The position numbers were made by a program, and so were the translations under genes. From DASTFY01 sp963813375 (lineage in GTDB: Bacteria; Actinomycetota; Acidimicrobiia; Acidimicrobiales; Ilumatobacteraceae): 64,000 bases of DNA. Below the pieces are notes generated by a model, which was not told the origin of the DNA, made no database searches, and was given only the letters and a program-made list of their open reading frames with translations. The DNA lies in the NCBI GenBank assembly GCA_963813375.1, contig CAWEYT010000017.1:1-64000 (forward strand). The letters are read 5' to 3'. Of the stretch, positions 37,279-45,921 are shown piece by piece. Numbering within the stretch: the stretch's first letter is position 1; each line of letters starts with the position of its first letter.

Positions 37279-38903
37279 GCGCGTTCGAGGATGCGCACGA
37301 CGCCGTTCGATCCGTCGACCTCGACGAGGTCACCGGTCCTTATCAACGATGTGGCACCCACAGCGCCGACGACGGCAGGGATTCCGAGCGCGCGCGAGAC
37401 GATCATCGTATGGCTGAGCTCGCCGCCCATCTCCGTGACCATGGCGACGGCACCGACGAACAGGGGCATCCATCCCGGATCGGTGATCGGGGCCACCAAC
37501 ACCTCGCCCGGCTCGGTCGGGTCGTCGGCATAGGCGTCCATCACCACGCGGGCACGCCCGGTCGCGACCCCCGGGCTGGCTGCGGCGCCGGCGACCTCGT
37601 CCTGGTCACCGCCGTCGGCGATCGCGTCCGACTTGACGGTCCACTCCTCGACCGGGGGAACCTCCCCGGCGATCGCGAACAACGGCTCCTGGTACCGCAG
37701 CAGGTCGGCCTTCGCCGCCTGTCGGGCGTGCAATCGATCACGGTCGACGTCGCCGCCGAGCGCGGCGGAGCGGAACTCATCGAACGTGAGGAAGTAGATC
37801 TCGTCGGCCGACTCCAGCTTGCCGTCCTCGACCAGGCGTCGACCGATCTCGAAGGCGTCGAGCCGCATCTCGTTGATGGTCAGCACGCAGGTCGCCTTCG
37901 TCCGTTCGCGCACGCCGAGCCAGACCTTGCAGCGCTCGAGCCACAGATCGAGCTCCGGGAACGCGTCCCGGACACCGTCCTCGTCGAACCTCGCCAGCGC
38001 GGCCTGCCGGGTCGAGTCGGGATCGCGCTCGGCGCCACCTGCCCTGACAGCGTCGACGGCACGACGCAGGACGTCCGGCCGGATCTCCCATGACGGTGCC
38101 GCGATCTCCCACTCGTTCACGCCGCGGAATCCGTACTGTTCGAGCACCCGCCCGAACGCCGCTTCGAACTCGTCGCCCTCGAGCCCAGCAAGTGAGGCGA
38201 CCGCCGCGCCGGCGTCGGCCGACTCGATCCCCCCGGTGCCCATCACCGCTTGCCGTCCGAGCTCGTATCCCTCGTCGCCGTAGACCTCCACCAGGCCCGC
38301 CTGCAACGACCCGAGGGCGACCGGGCTGACCGACGAACCGATGAACAGGCTGACGAAGTCGGACTCCATCAACGGCTGCATCGACTCGAACCGCGCCAGC
38401 AGCGCATCGTTCGAGCTGCGCGCCCGCAGCGCGCGACCCTCGACGCGACGAGCCTGGGCCGCGTCGTGCTCCCGTTGGACGCGTTCGAGCGGCGGATCGC
38501 TGAGAAAGGACGCTGTCGCAGCGGCGATCCGTTCACCGCGTTCCGCGTAGCCGTCCTCGTCGGGCGGCTCATACGGATCGAGCTTGATCCCGCCGGCGGC
38601 GAACAGGGTGCGATCGATGTCCTCCGGGCTCGTCCCCGGGGTGAGATCGGCGAGACGCCGGAAGGCCGAGATGTTGATGTAGAAACGTCCGCCGATGATC
38701 GGTGCGAACGTCGTCGGGCAGTCCGGCCAGTCCATCACGTCCCACGTCTCGGTGAACGAGCGTCGCCACCCGCGTTCGAGTGGCGGAAAGAACACCGTCG
38801 CCGAGAGCGGCGACACGATGTCGGGCATGATCTCGCCGGCATTGCCGCGCGTGAGCACGGGATAGTCCGGGTCGAGCGTCGTGTCGAACTCGTAGGTGGT
38901 CAC
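37275..38903 (-). CDS. PEP-utilizing (phosphohistidine mobile domain) enzyme without ATP-grasp domain
   Basis: A 542 residue protein related to the C-terminal two-thirds of PEP synthase-like enzymes. Residues 20-440 resemble the linker/central region (RGNAGEIMPDIVSPLSATVF, IIGGRFYINISAFRRL). The C-terminal 90 residues are the swivelling domain: GEVLVAPITDPGWMPLFVG and EMGGELSHTMIVSRALGIPA, where the His is the phosphate carrier. The N-terminal ATP-grasp domain that would phosphorylate it is absent, and none is encoded nearby. In phenylphosphate synthase these parts are split over two proteins, so a missing partner is possible. The frame is clean. An operator-like motif lies 58 bases upstream. 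Confidence 0.8.
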   Translation of the reverse strand: MTTYEFDTTLDPDYPVLTRGNAGEIMPDIVSPLSATVFFPPLERGWRRSFTETWDVMDWPDCPTTFAPIIGGRFYINISAFRRLADLTPGTSPEDIDRTLFAAGGIKLDPYEPPDEDGYAERGERIAAATASFLSDPPLERVQREHDAAQARRVEGRALRARSSNDALLARFESMQPLMESDFVSLFIGSSVSPVALGSLQAGLVEVYGDEGYELGRQAVMGTGGIESADAGAAVASLAGLEGDEFEAAFGRVLEQYGFRGVNEWEIAAPSWEIRPDVLRRAVDAVRAGGAERDPDSTRQAALARFDEDGVRDAFPELDLWLERCKVWLGVRERTKATCVLTINEMRLDAFEIGRRLVEDGKLESADEIYFLTFDEFRSAALGGDVDRDRLHARQAAKADLLRYQEPLFAIAGEVPPVEEWTVKSDAIADGGDQDEVAGAAASPGVATGRARVVMDAYADDPTEPGEVLVAPITDPGWMPLFVGAVAMVTEMGGELSHTMIVSRALGIPAVVGAVGATSLIRTGDLVEVDGSNGVVRILERA

Positions 38904-38960
38904 GCAGCCCTCCCATCTGAACCCCGGTTAAGCCCAGGCCCCGACGGCGGATCGTAACGT

Positions 38961-38974
38961 CCAACGTTTCGTGG
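38961..38974 (-). promoter_or_regulatory. FadR-type operator motif before the PEP-enzyme/SDR operon
   Basis: Minus strand CCACGAAACGTTGG; extended, CGAAACGTTGGA is identical over 12 bases to the site just before the GntR regulator gene (42571-42582). It lies between the carboxyltransferase stop (38989) and the PEP-enzyme start (38903). Confidence 0.65.
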
Positions 38975-38988
38975 CGCGAACGCTCCTG

Positions 38989-40452
38989 CTACCGCCGGAG
39001 CGTGATGCTGGACCCACCGGTCTCGATCTCGGCGAAGCCGATCCTGGTCCCGGCGAGCAGGTCGTTGATCAGCTCCTCGGGGATCCCGTCGTCCTCGAAT
39101 TGGTACGTGCGCGCGGCGGGTCCGGCGGCGTGCGTGGCCTCGACGTCCTGGAGTGGCACGAGATAGCGCCGCAAGAGCTCCTCGTCGCTCATCGTGCGAT
39201 CGCCGTACTGCTCCTTGAGCTCGCGGATCGTCGGTTGCGGCGGCTCCCATGCCTGCATCTCTCGGCCCCGATCGGTCGAAAGCATCCGGTCGAGGACGTT
39301 CTCGTCAATGGGGGCAGGTGGCTCGCCCAGGTGGCCGAGGACGTACACGAACACCTCGTCGGGTATCGAGCCGTACCGTTCACCCGTGAGGACGTTCAAC
39401 ACGGCCTGGATCCCCATCAACTGCGAGAACGGCGTGGCCGAGATCGGGTGACCGAGATCCTCTCTGACGTGCACGATCTCCTGGAGTACCTCGTCGAACC
39501 GGTCGGACATGTCGTACTGGGCGAGTTGTGCCCTGAGTGTGCCGGTCATGCCCCCGGGAAGTTGGTGGTGGTACGGGAACACGTTGTACTCGTTGGGAAC
39601 ACCGATCAGGTGTCCTTCCTGTTCGGCGACGCGGCGCATGTGGGCGCCGACTCGTCGCACCCGGTCGACATCGACCTTGGTCGTGTAACCCTCCCAGCGC
39701 AGATTCTCGACGGTCTGTTCCGTTGACGGCACCGATGGACCGTTCGCCATCGGCCCGGATGCGGTGTGCAGCGCCTTGACCCCGGCCCCGACACCGATCA
39801 GGTAGTTCATCCCCGCCACACCGACCGTGTTGTGGCACTGCATCTCGACCGGGACGTCCCCGGCCGCCTCGACCAGCGCCGGCATGAGGGTCTTCGCCCG
39901 TTCCGGCTTCATGATGCCGGCTGCGTCCTCGACGTAGATCGCGTCGGTGATGCCCCAGCTCACGTACTCGCGGACCCGGTCGGCGAACCACTCGTCCGTG
40001 TGCACCGGGCTGATGCCGTACATGATCGCCGGCACCACCTCGCACCCGACGTCGGCGACCACGCGGGACAGCCGCTCCATCGCGTCCATGTTGTAGAGGC
40101 AGTCGTAGATCCAGAAGCTGTCGATGCCGTGCTTGGCGAGCGTCCGGATCCACAGCTCCATCAGGGAGTCGGGCGTCAGGCCGAACTTGGCGATGCAGTT
40201 GCTGCGCGACCCCGCTCGCAGCCGCGATGCCGGCAGCCACGATCGCCACACGTCGAGCCCGTCCCAAGGGTCCTCACGGTTGTACCGCATCATGCACTCG
40301 AAGATCGAGCTCCCTGTGAGGTCGACCACCCGGTAGCCAGCCTGGTCGATGTCTTCGGCGACGTCCGCAAGATGGGCGACCTTCATGCGCATCCCCCAGA
40401 GGCTCTGTTGGCCGTCGCGGAGTGTCTGGTCGATGATGTCGATCTCAGCCAT
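38989..40452 (-). CDS. Pyruvate/oxaloacetate carboxyltransferase-like subunit with altered active site
   Basis: Homologue of oxaloacetate decarboxylase alpha / pyruvate carboxylase B: IIDQTLRDGQQSLWGMRM at residues 6-23, GISPVHTDEW, PGGMTGTLRAQL, FSQLMGIQAVLNVLTGERY. 487 residues. Canonical enzymes have a carboxylated lysine in a KDMAG motif and an HxH pair as metal ligands. Here the lysine position is Glu175 (VEDAAG) and the first His is Gln205 (EMQCHNTVG); Asp8 and His207 remain. The chemistry may therefore differ from pyruvate carboxylation. Start ATG at 40452 overlaps the biotin carboxylase stop by 8 bases, giving a coupled three-gene unit: carrier, carboxylase, transferase. Confidence 0.85.
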   Translation of the reverse strand: MAEIDIIDQTLRDGQQSLWGMRMKVAHLADVAEDIDQAGYRVVDLTGSSIFECMMRYNREDPWDGLDVWRSWLPASRLRAGSRSNCIAKFGLTPDSLMELWIRTLAKHGIDSFWIYDCLYNMDAMERLSRVVADVGCEVVPAIMYGISPVHTDEWFADRVREYVSWGITDAIYVEDAAGIMKPERAKTLMPALVEAAGDVPVEMQCHNTVGVAGMNYLIGVGAGVKALHTASGPMANGPSVPSTEQTVENLRWEGYTTKVDVDRVRRVGAHMRRVAEQEGHLIGVPNEYNVFPYHHQLPGGMTGTLRAQLAQYDMSDRFDEVLQEIVHVREDLGHPISATPFSQLMGIQAVLNVLTGERYGSIPDEVFVYVLGHLGEPPAPIDENVLDRMLSTDRGREMQAWEPPQPTIRELKEQYGDRTMSDEELLRRYLVPLQDVEATHAAGPAARTYQFEDDGIPEELINDLLAGTRIGFAEIETGGSSITLRR

Positions 40453-41818
40453 CGGTCGGTTCCTTTGCGGTCGGGGTCGACGACACGGCGGGGAGGAGCG
40501 TCGTCTCGAGCCATCGGGTGTTGATCGCGTCGTTCCGGAAGTCGGCGTGCGACAACACAGCCTGGTGAAGCTCACGAGTCGTCTCGACGCCCTCGATCAC
40601 GAACTCATCGAGCGCTTTCAGCGACGCCTGGATCGCCTCGGCGCGGTCGGCTCCGGCGACGATCAGCTTGGCGATCAGCGAGTCGTAGTACGGGGGGATC
40701 TCGTAGCCCACGAAGGCATGGCTGTCGACGCGGACATGGTCGCCTGTCGGTGGATCCCAGCCGGTGATCGTGCCGGGTGACGGGAGAAAGCCGTCGGCGA
40801 CCGATTCAGCGTTGATGCGGCATTCGATGGCATGACCACGGATCGCCAGCTCGTCCTGGCCGAAGCTCAGCGGTTCGCCGGCGGCAAGACGCAGCTGCTC
40901 ACGCACGATGTCGATGCCGGTCACCGTCTCGGTGACCGGATGCTCGACCTGAAGTCTGGTGTTGATCTCGAGGAACGAGAACTCGCTGCGATCGAGATCG
41001 ACGAGGAACTCGACGGTCCCCGCCCCCCGGTAGTCGAGATGCCGCCCGAGAGCGACGGCGGCGTCGGCGAGACGTTGACGGAGATCGGCGGACAGCACCG
41101 TGGCAGGTGCCTCCTCGACAAGCTTCTGGAAGCGGCGCTGCGTCGAGCAGTCCCGGTCGCCGAGGTGGACGATGCCGCCGTGATGGTCGCCGAGCAGTTG
41201 CACCTCGACGTGCCTGGCATTCTCGACGTACCTCTCCACGTACATGCGCCCGTCTCCGAACGCAGCCGCGGCCTCGCCCGAAGCGGTCCCGAACATCGTT
41301 GCGAGCTCGCCCGGGCTGTCGACGCGGACCATCCCCCGTCCGCCGCCCCCGGCTGCGGCCTTGAGAAGGATCGGATAGCCGAGCTCCGCGGCGACGGCGA
41401 GCGCAGCGTCGGCTCCGCTCACCGCGTCGGAGCCGGCGCCCGTGGGGACACCGGCGGCGCGGGCGACGCGGCGCGCCTCGACCTTGTCGCCACCTCGCCG
41501 GATCGTGTCGGCGGACGGTCCCACGAAGATCAGCCCATGGGCGACGCATGCCTCGGCGAGCTCGGCGCGCTCGGACAGGAAGCCGTAGCCGGGGTGGACG
41601 GCGTCGCAGCCGGTGAGCAGCGCACCGGCGACGATCTGCTCGATGCGCAGATAGCTCAGGGTCGGGCTGGCGGGACCGATCTGGACGACGTCGTTGGCCA
41701 GCTGCGCGGCGAGCGAGTCCCGATCGGCCTCACTGACAGCCACGATCGCTTCGATGCCCTCGGCCCGGCAGGCCCGAACGATCCGCACGCCGATCTCGCC
41801 GCGGTTGGCGACCAGCAC
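40445..41818 (-). CDS. accC: Biotin carboxylase subunit
   Basis: ATP-grasp enzyme that carboxylates biotin on the carrier protein. Seen: VLVANRGEIGVRIVRACRAE at the start, HPGYGFLSERAELAEAC, the ATP loop AAAGGGGRGMVRV, RHVEVQLLGDHHGGIVHLG, catalytic EINTRLQVEHPVTE and RGHAIECRINAE. The length of 457 residues is normal. The GTG at 41818 is the first codon of the conserved text; one surplus G in the GGG run just before it probably cuts off a short N-terminal extension (a TTG start at about 41842 would then overlap the carrier gene stop). The downstream carboxyltransferase gene overlaps its stop. Confidence 0.92.
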   Translation of the reverse strand: MLVANRGEIGVRIVRACRAEGIEAIVAVSEADRDSLAAQLANDVVQIGPASPTLSYLRIEQIVAGALLTGCDAVHPGYGFLSERAELAEACVAHGLIFVGPSADTIRRGGDKVEARRVARAAGVPTGAGSDAVSGADAALAVAAELGYPILLKAAAGGGGRGMVRVDSPGELATMFGTASGEAAAAFGDGRMYVERYVENARHVEVQLLGDHHGGIVHLGDRDCSTQRRFQKLVEEAPATVLSADLRQRLADAAVALGRHLDYRGAGTVEFLVDLDRSEFSFLEINTRLQVEHPVTETVTGIDIVREQLRLAAGEPLSFGQDELAIRGHAIECRINAESVADGFLPSPGTITGWDPPTGDHVRVDSHAFVGYEIPPYYDSLIAKLIVAGADRAEAIQASLKALDEFVIEGVETTRELHQAVLSHADFRNDAINTRWLETTLLPAVSSTPTAKEPTDG

Positions 41819-41842
41819 CCGACGCGATCTTGGTAGCGGGCG

Positions 41843-42379
41843 TCAAGTCGACGACCCGGACGGAGCGATCGCGAAGAGCGCTTGTCCTTTCTGAACCGCC
41901 ACGCCGTTCTCGGCGTACACGGCGACGACCTCGCCGCTGACGTCCGCCTTGACGTGGTACATCAGCTTCATCACCTCGACGATGCACACTGTCGCCGACG
42001 CCTCGACGGTGTGGCCGAGGTCCGCGAACGGTGGGAGACCCGGCTCGGGCGAACGCCAGAAGATGCCGAACGTCGGCGACACGACGACGTGGGCGCCCGT
42101 CGGCGGCGGGCCCGCCGACGCCGTCGATGGTTCGGCCGATGGTTCAGCCGATGGTTCAGGGCTCACTGCTGCTGGCGCGACGGCGTCGTCACGCGTCGGG
42201 CGACCAGTCACCGGCGCGGCGTCGCGGGCGATCGGAGTGGGTGTCGCGGGCGGCGGGCTGGTCGGCGCGGAGGTCGACAGGTGGACGCGCAGGTTGCCCG
42301 AACGGACGTCGATCTCGGACCACTCCGACCGCTCGAACGCCTCGACGACCCGCCTGATCACATCCCGGGCGTTGCTCAC
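41843..42379 (-). CDS. accB: Biotin carboxyl carrier protein
   Basis: Carrier of carboxybiotin between the two enzymes downstream. Residues 1-40 are a helical N-terminus, residues 40-100 a Pro/Ala/Thr/Ser-rich linker with repeated EPSA units, and residues 100-178 the biotinyl domain: VVVSPTFGIFWRSPEPGLPP, CIVEVMKLMYHVKADVSGEV and VAVQKGQALFAI. The biotin acceptor is the Lys in EVMKL, close to the canonical AMKM. First gene of the carboxylase operon. ATG at 42379; the operator-like motif at 42417-42428 is about 40 bases upstream. Confidence 0.9.
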   Translation of the reverse strand: MSNARDVIRRVVEAFERSEWSEIDVRSGNLRVHLSTSAPTSPPPATPTPIARDAAPVTGRPTRDDAVAPAAVSPEPSAEPSAEPSTASAGPPPTGAHVVVSPTFGIFWRSPEPGLPPFADLGHTVEASATVCIVEVMKLMYHVKADVSGEVVAVYAENGVAVQKGQALFAIAPSGSST

Positions 42380-42416
42380 ATCACTCCTCGCTCACCACGT
42401 GCCACGTCAGAAATCA

Positions 42417-42428
42417 TCCTACGTTTCG
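42417..42428 (-). promoter_or_regulatory. FadR-type operator motif before the carboxylase operon
   Basis: Minus strand CGAAACGTAGGA, one mismatch to CGAAACGTTGGA at 38962 and 42571. It lies about 40 bases before the start of the carrier-protein gene, a position suited to repression. Confidence 0.65.
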
Positions 42429-42570
42429 TGCGCCGCGTGCCGCGGTCGTCGTAGCGGACGGCTCGCCGGTACCGGACCGCTCCAGCGAGCGCCTGAGTTG
42501 GCGGGAGTCGCCGTTCGTGCGATCCTGAAGGGCTGTGGGCGTGCCCTCCCAGCCGTCGGACGCCGACAAA

Positions 42571-42582
42571 CGAAACGTTGGA
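42571..42582 (+). promoter_or_regulatory. FadR-type operator motif before its own regulator gene
   Basis: CGAAACGTTGGA ends 9 bases before the GTG start of the GntR-type regulator and overlaps its ribosome site (GGAGG). Together with the copies before the carboxylase and PEP-enzyme operons this suggests autoregulation. Confidence 0.65.
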
Positions 42583-42590
42583 GGTTTGGA

Positions 42591-43319
42591 GTGAGCGTCA
42601 CCTCGAAGGCGATCGACAGCATTCGGGCGATGATCCGCTCGGGCGACCTGAGCCCCGGAGACCAGCTGCCGCCCGAACACGAGCTGGCGGAACGACTGGG
42701 CGTGTCGCGCGGATCGCTCCGCGAGGCGGTGCGCGCGCTCACCCAGATCAACGTGCTCGACGTTCGGCGAGGTGACGGCACCTACGTGACCAGTCTCGCT
42801 CCCAGCGAGTTGTTGTCGGGCATGGTCTTCGCGATGGAGCTCCTGCAGTCGCAGGGGCTCGAGGAAGTGCTCGAAGTTCGCCGGCTGCTCCTCCCACCGG
42901 CGGCCGCTCTCGCCGCACAACGGGTGACCGAAGACCAGCTGGCCGAGATGCATGCCGTGGTCGATCAGCTCGAAACGGCCACCGATCCCGACGAGATCGC
43001 ACACCTCCATCGCCGGTTCCAGGCGATGGTGGGTGAAGCCACCGGGAACGAGACCCTCAGCTCCATACTTCGCGCCCTGCAGCTCCGCGGCGAGAACATC
43101 CGGCGTGCGTGGCTCAGCTCCGATCCCACCCTTCGCGACGTCGCCCTCGCACATCAGCGGATGCTGCTCGACGCCCTGGAGCGGGGCGACAGCGACATGG
43201 CCAAGTCGATCGCCACCGTGCAGGTCGAGGAACGCCGTCGCTGGATCGAACGTCTTCGCTCCGGCGCGCCCGCGCCGCCCTCGATGATGGGCCGTCCGCT
43301 GATCCCGGAGCAGGTGTGA
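42591..43319 (+). CDS. GntR/FadR-family transcription regulator
   Basis: Winged-helix repressor with an FCD effector domain, 242 residues. The DNA-binding part reads AIDSIRAMIRSGDLSPGDQL, ELAERLGVSRGSLREAVRAL and INVLDVRRGDGTYVTSL, which is the classic GntR order. The C-terminal helical domain includes EVLEVRRLLLPPAAALAA and a His-rich segment (EIAHLHRRFQAMVGEATGNE) that in FCD proteins binds a metal and a carboxylate ligand. The GTG at 42591 is used because GGAGG precedes it and the family starts here; the frame is open far upstream. Divergent to the carboxylase operon, it most likely represses that operon until the substrate acid is present. Confidence 0.9.
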   Translation: MSVTSKAIDSIRAMIRSGDLSPGDQLPPEHELAERLGVSRGSLREAVRALTQINVLDVRRGDGTYVTSLAPSELLSGMVFAMELLQSQGLEEVLEVRRLLLPPAAALAAQRVTEDQLAEMHAVVDQLETATDPDEIAHLHRRFQAMVGEATGNETLSSILRALQLRGENIRRAWLSSDPTLRDVALAHQRMLLDALERGDSDMAKSIATVQVEERRRWIERLRSGAPAPPSMMGRPLIPEQV

Positions 43320-43365
43320 GGTCGATCGAGCTCGGCGCCCACGCGCTGCGGCAGGCCGGAGATAC

Positions 43366-43381
43366 ATCAATCTGATTTGAT
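43366..43381 (+). promoter_or_regulatory. ArsR-type operator
   Basis: ATCAA-TCTGAT-TTGAT is an inverted repeat of the ArsR/SmtB kind, 32 bases before the start of the ArsR-ArsC gene. Confidence 0.6.
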
Positions 43382-43413
43382 TGGATTGCGCCGATCGGGG
43401 TAGGTTCGGACGA

Positions 43414-44216
43414 GTGGAGCCGACCATCGCACGGGGCACCGAAGCCGACGCTCCGCCGGTCTTCGTGCGTCTGGCCGCGCATCCACTGCGGTGGCGCTTG
43501 ATGCGAGAGCTGGTGCAGAGCGATCGAGCCGTCAAGGAGCTGACGATGCTGGTCGGCGAACCGCAGAGCTTGGTGTCGTACCACTTGCGTCTGCTCCGCG
43601 ATGGAGGACTCGTGACCGCGCGTCGGAGCTCGGCAGACCGGCGCGACAGCTACTACGCCATCGATCTCGCCGCATGCCGCGCGGCACTCCGCGGCGCTGG
43701 CCACGCGCTGCATCCCGCGCTCCGACTGGCGCGCCGCCCATCAACCCTACGTGCGGTCGCGGCGCCGACCGCGGGTGCTCTTCCTTTGCACGGGGAACAG
43801 CGCGCGGTCCCAGATCGCAGAGGCGCTGCTCATACGCATGTCAGGCGGGGCGATCGAGGCGGCGAGCGCGGGGAGTCATCCGAAACGACTTCATCCCAAC
43901 GCCGTCCGCGTCCTTCACAAGCGTGGAATCGACATCAGCGCCAACCGCACCAAGCACATCGACGAGTTCGTCGACCCAGCGGTTCGACACGGTCATCACC
44001 CTGTGCGACCGCGTTCGAGAGGTGTGCCCGGAGTTCCCGTCCGGACCCGAGCGTGTGCACTGGTCGCGTTCCGGACCCGGCCTCGAAGGTTCGACCGACC
44101 GTTCGTCGTACCCAGCGTTCGAGCGCACTGCGGTCGAACTCGAGACGCGCATCGACTTCCGGCTCCATCCTGCTCGCAGACAACTCAACCGGAGATCCGC
44201 ACATGCCGAACGATGA
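43414..44216 (+). CDS. ArsR-ArsC fusion: HTH regulator plus arsenate-reductase-like phosphatase, frameshifted
   Basis: Two domains in a row. Residues 1-95 are an ArsR-type winged helix (LAAHPLRWRLMRELVQSDRA, then SLVSYHLRLLRDGGLVTARR). After a linker the second domain is a low-molecular-weight tyrosine-phosphatase/arsenate reductase: VLFLCTGNSARSQIAEALLI with the CX5R loop, ASAGSHPKRLHPNAVRVLHK and FDTVITLCDRVREVCPEF. Frame changes near 43740 and 43980 (each one extra base) separate linker, phosphatase core and C-terminus; a further break near 44080 is likely. The end is approximate. Such fusions are known from actinobacteria and link arsenic sensing with reduction; a phosphatase role is also possible. 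Palindrome 43366-43381 is the probable operator. Confidence 0.75.
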
Positions 44217-44590
44217 GATCATCAATGTCCGATACATGGTCGAGGACGTCGAGGAATCGATCGCCTTCTACACCAAGTTGCTCGGCTTCGAGCTGCTTGA
44301 CGAGCGCGGCGCCTGCGTTCGCCGATGTGAAGCGGGGCAACCTTCGTCTGTTGCTGTCCGGACCGAAGAGCTCGGCCGGCCGTCCGATGCCGGACGGCGC
44401 CAAGCCGGGCCCGGGAGGTTGGAACCGGATCCACCTCATCGTCGACGACATCGCCACCGAGATCGGACAGCTCCGCGACGCCGGCGCGTCGTTCCGCAAC
44501 GACGTGGTGGAGGGTCCGGGCGGGAAGCAGATCCTGCTCCAGGACCCGTCTGGCAACGTCGTCGAGCTGTTCCAGCCCGCCGCTCGCTGA
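44203..44590 (+). CDS. VOC-family (glyoxalase-like) protein, frameshifted
   Basis: Vicinal-oxygen-chelate fold protein of about 128 residues. N-terminal part IINVRYMVEDVEESIAFYTK and LGFELLDER; after an extra G at 44308-44309 the frame resumes as PAFADVKRGNLRLLLSG, then GGWNRIHLIVDDIATEIGQL and GGKQILLQDPSGNVVELFQP. One base removed gives a full family protein. It begins where the ArsR-ArsC frame ends and may be co-transcribed with it. Members near ars genes can be C-As lyases or antibiotic-resistance proteins; not resolved here. Confidence 0.78.
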
Positions 44591-44638
44591 TCGCTCGGCG
44601 GTCGGGCGACGCCGGCCGATCAAGCACGAACGGGAGTC

Positions 44639-45898
44639 ATGATGACCGCCCGGTGGGGTTCTGAACGGTCAGCTCCACTCAAACGTCGGTTGGGCTTGGC
44701 TGACGCGGTGACGGTCGGCGCCGGGTCGATGATCGGCGCCGGTGTGTTCAGCGCTTGGGGCCCCGCGGCGAGCTCTGCCGGGACCGGCCTCCTCATCGGC
44801 CTCGTGGTCGCAGCAGGCGTCGCGTTCTGCAATGCCACCTCCTCGGCCCAGCTGGCCGCCGTGCACCCGGAGTCCGGTGGGACCTACGTGTACGCCCGCC
44901 GTCAGCTCGGGCCGTTCTGGGGACACCTCGCGGGATGGGGCTTCGTCGTCGGCAAGATCGCCTCCTGCGTCGCCATCGCGCTGACCGCCGGCGCGTACCT
45001 GTGGCCGGACCACGGGCGACTCGTCGGCGTCGCGGCGGTCGGCGCCGTCGCGATCGTCAACATCGGAGGTCTGACACGCACCGTCGTCATCACCAGGTGT
45101 TTGCTCGCCATCTCACTCGTGGCGCTCACCGCCGTCGTCATCGCCGGTTGGTCGAGTCCTACGACCTCGCTCGCGCGGCTCGCGCCGATCGACACGTCAC
45201 CACCCGGCGTGCTGCGCTCCGCCGGGTTCCTGTTCTTCGCCTTCGCCGGCTATGCGCGAATCGCCACCCTGGGCGAGGAGGTCCGCGACCCGGCGACCAC
45301 CATCCCCAAGGCGATCCCTCGCGCCCTGGCCGGCGTGCTGGCGCTCTACGCGATCGTCGGTGTCACGCTGCTCGCCAGCGTACCCATCGATGCGATCTCG
45401 GCGAGCGACGCACCTCTCGGCCTCGTCGTCAGCGCCTCCCGATTCGACCGGCTCACCCCGGTCGTTCGCGTCGGTGCCGGCATCGCGGCCCTCGGTGTCC
45501 TCCTCAACCTCGTGCCAGGCGTGTCACGCACCGTGCTCGCGATGGCCCGTCGCCGCGAACTCCCGCACTGGTTCTCGGCGATCGACGAGCGCCGCTCGCT
45601 TCCCGTACGCGCCGAGTTCGTCGTCACCGCTGTGGTCATCGTGCTCACCGCTACGTTCGATCTTCGAGGAGCCATCGGCTTCTCCGGCGTCACGATCCTC
45701 ACCTACTACGCGATCACGAACGCCGCCTGCCTGACACTTCGCCGAGATCAACGCCGCTGGCCGCGCTGGATCGGCATCGTGGGGCTCGCCGGATGCGTCA
45801 CCCTCGCCGTCATGCTCCCGCTCGCCGCGATCGTCACCGGCGCCGGCGTACTCATCGCCGGCATCGCCATCCGCCGCCTTGCCTCGGCACCCCGATGA
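44639..45898 (+). CDS. APC-superfamily amino acid permease
   Basis: Secondary transporter with about 12 membrane helices, 419 residues. Seen: GLADAVTVGAGSMIGAGVFS, the hallmark first helix of APC transporters, then SGGTYVYARRQLGPFWGHLA and GFLFFAFAGYARIATLGEEV with the conserved E-E-V/R-D-P motif (EEVRDPATTIPKAI). Substrate (amino acid or amine) unknown. Two ATGs (44639, 44642) are possible behind CGGGAG. It lies 48 bases after the VOC gene in the same direction. Confidence 0.88.
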   Translation: MMTARWGSERSAPLKRRLGLADAVTVGAGSMIGAGVFSAWGPAASSAGTGLLIGLVVAAGVAFCNATSSAQLAAVHPESGGTYVYARRQLGPFWGHLAGWGFVVGKIASCVAIALTAGAYLWPDHGRLVGVAAVGAVAIVNIGGLTRTVVITRCLLAISLVALTAVVIAGWSSPTTSLARLAPIDTSPPGVLRSAGFLFFAFAGYARIATLGEEVRDPATTIPKAIPRALAGVLALYAIVGVTLLASVPIDAISASDAPLGLVVSASRFDRLTPVVRVGAGIAALGVLLNLVPGVSRTVLAMARRRELPHWFSAIDERRSLPVRAEFVVTAVVIVLTATFDLRGAIGFSGVTILTYYAITNAACLTLRRDQRRWPRWIGIVGLAGCVTLAVMLPLAAIVTGAGVLIAGIAIRRLASAPR

Positions 45899-45921
45899 CG
45901 CATCACTCCACCACGGATGAG

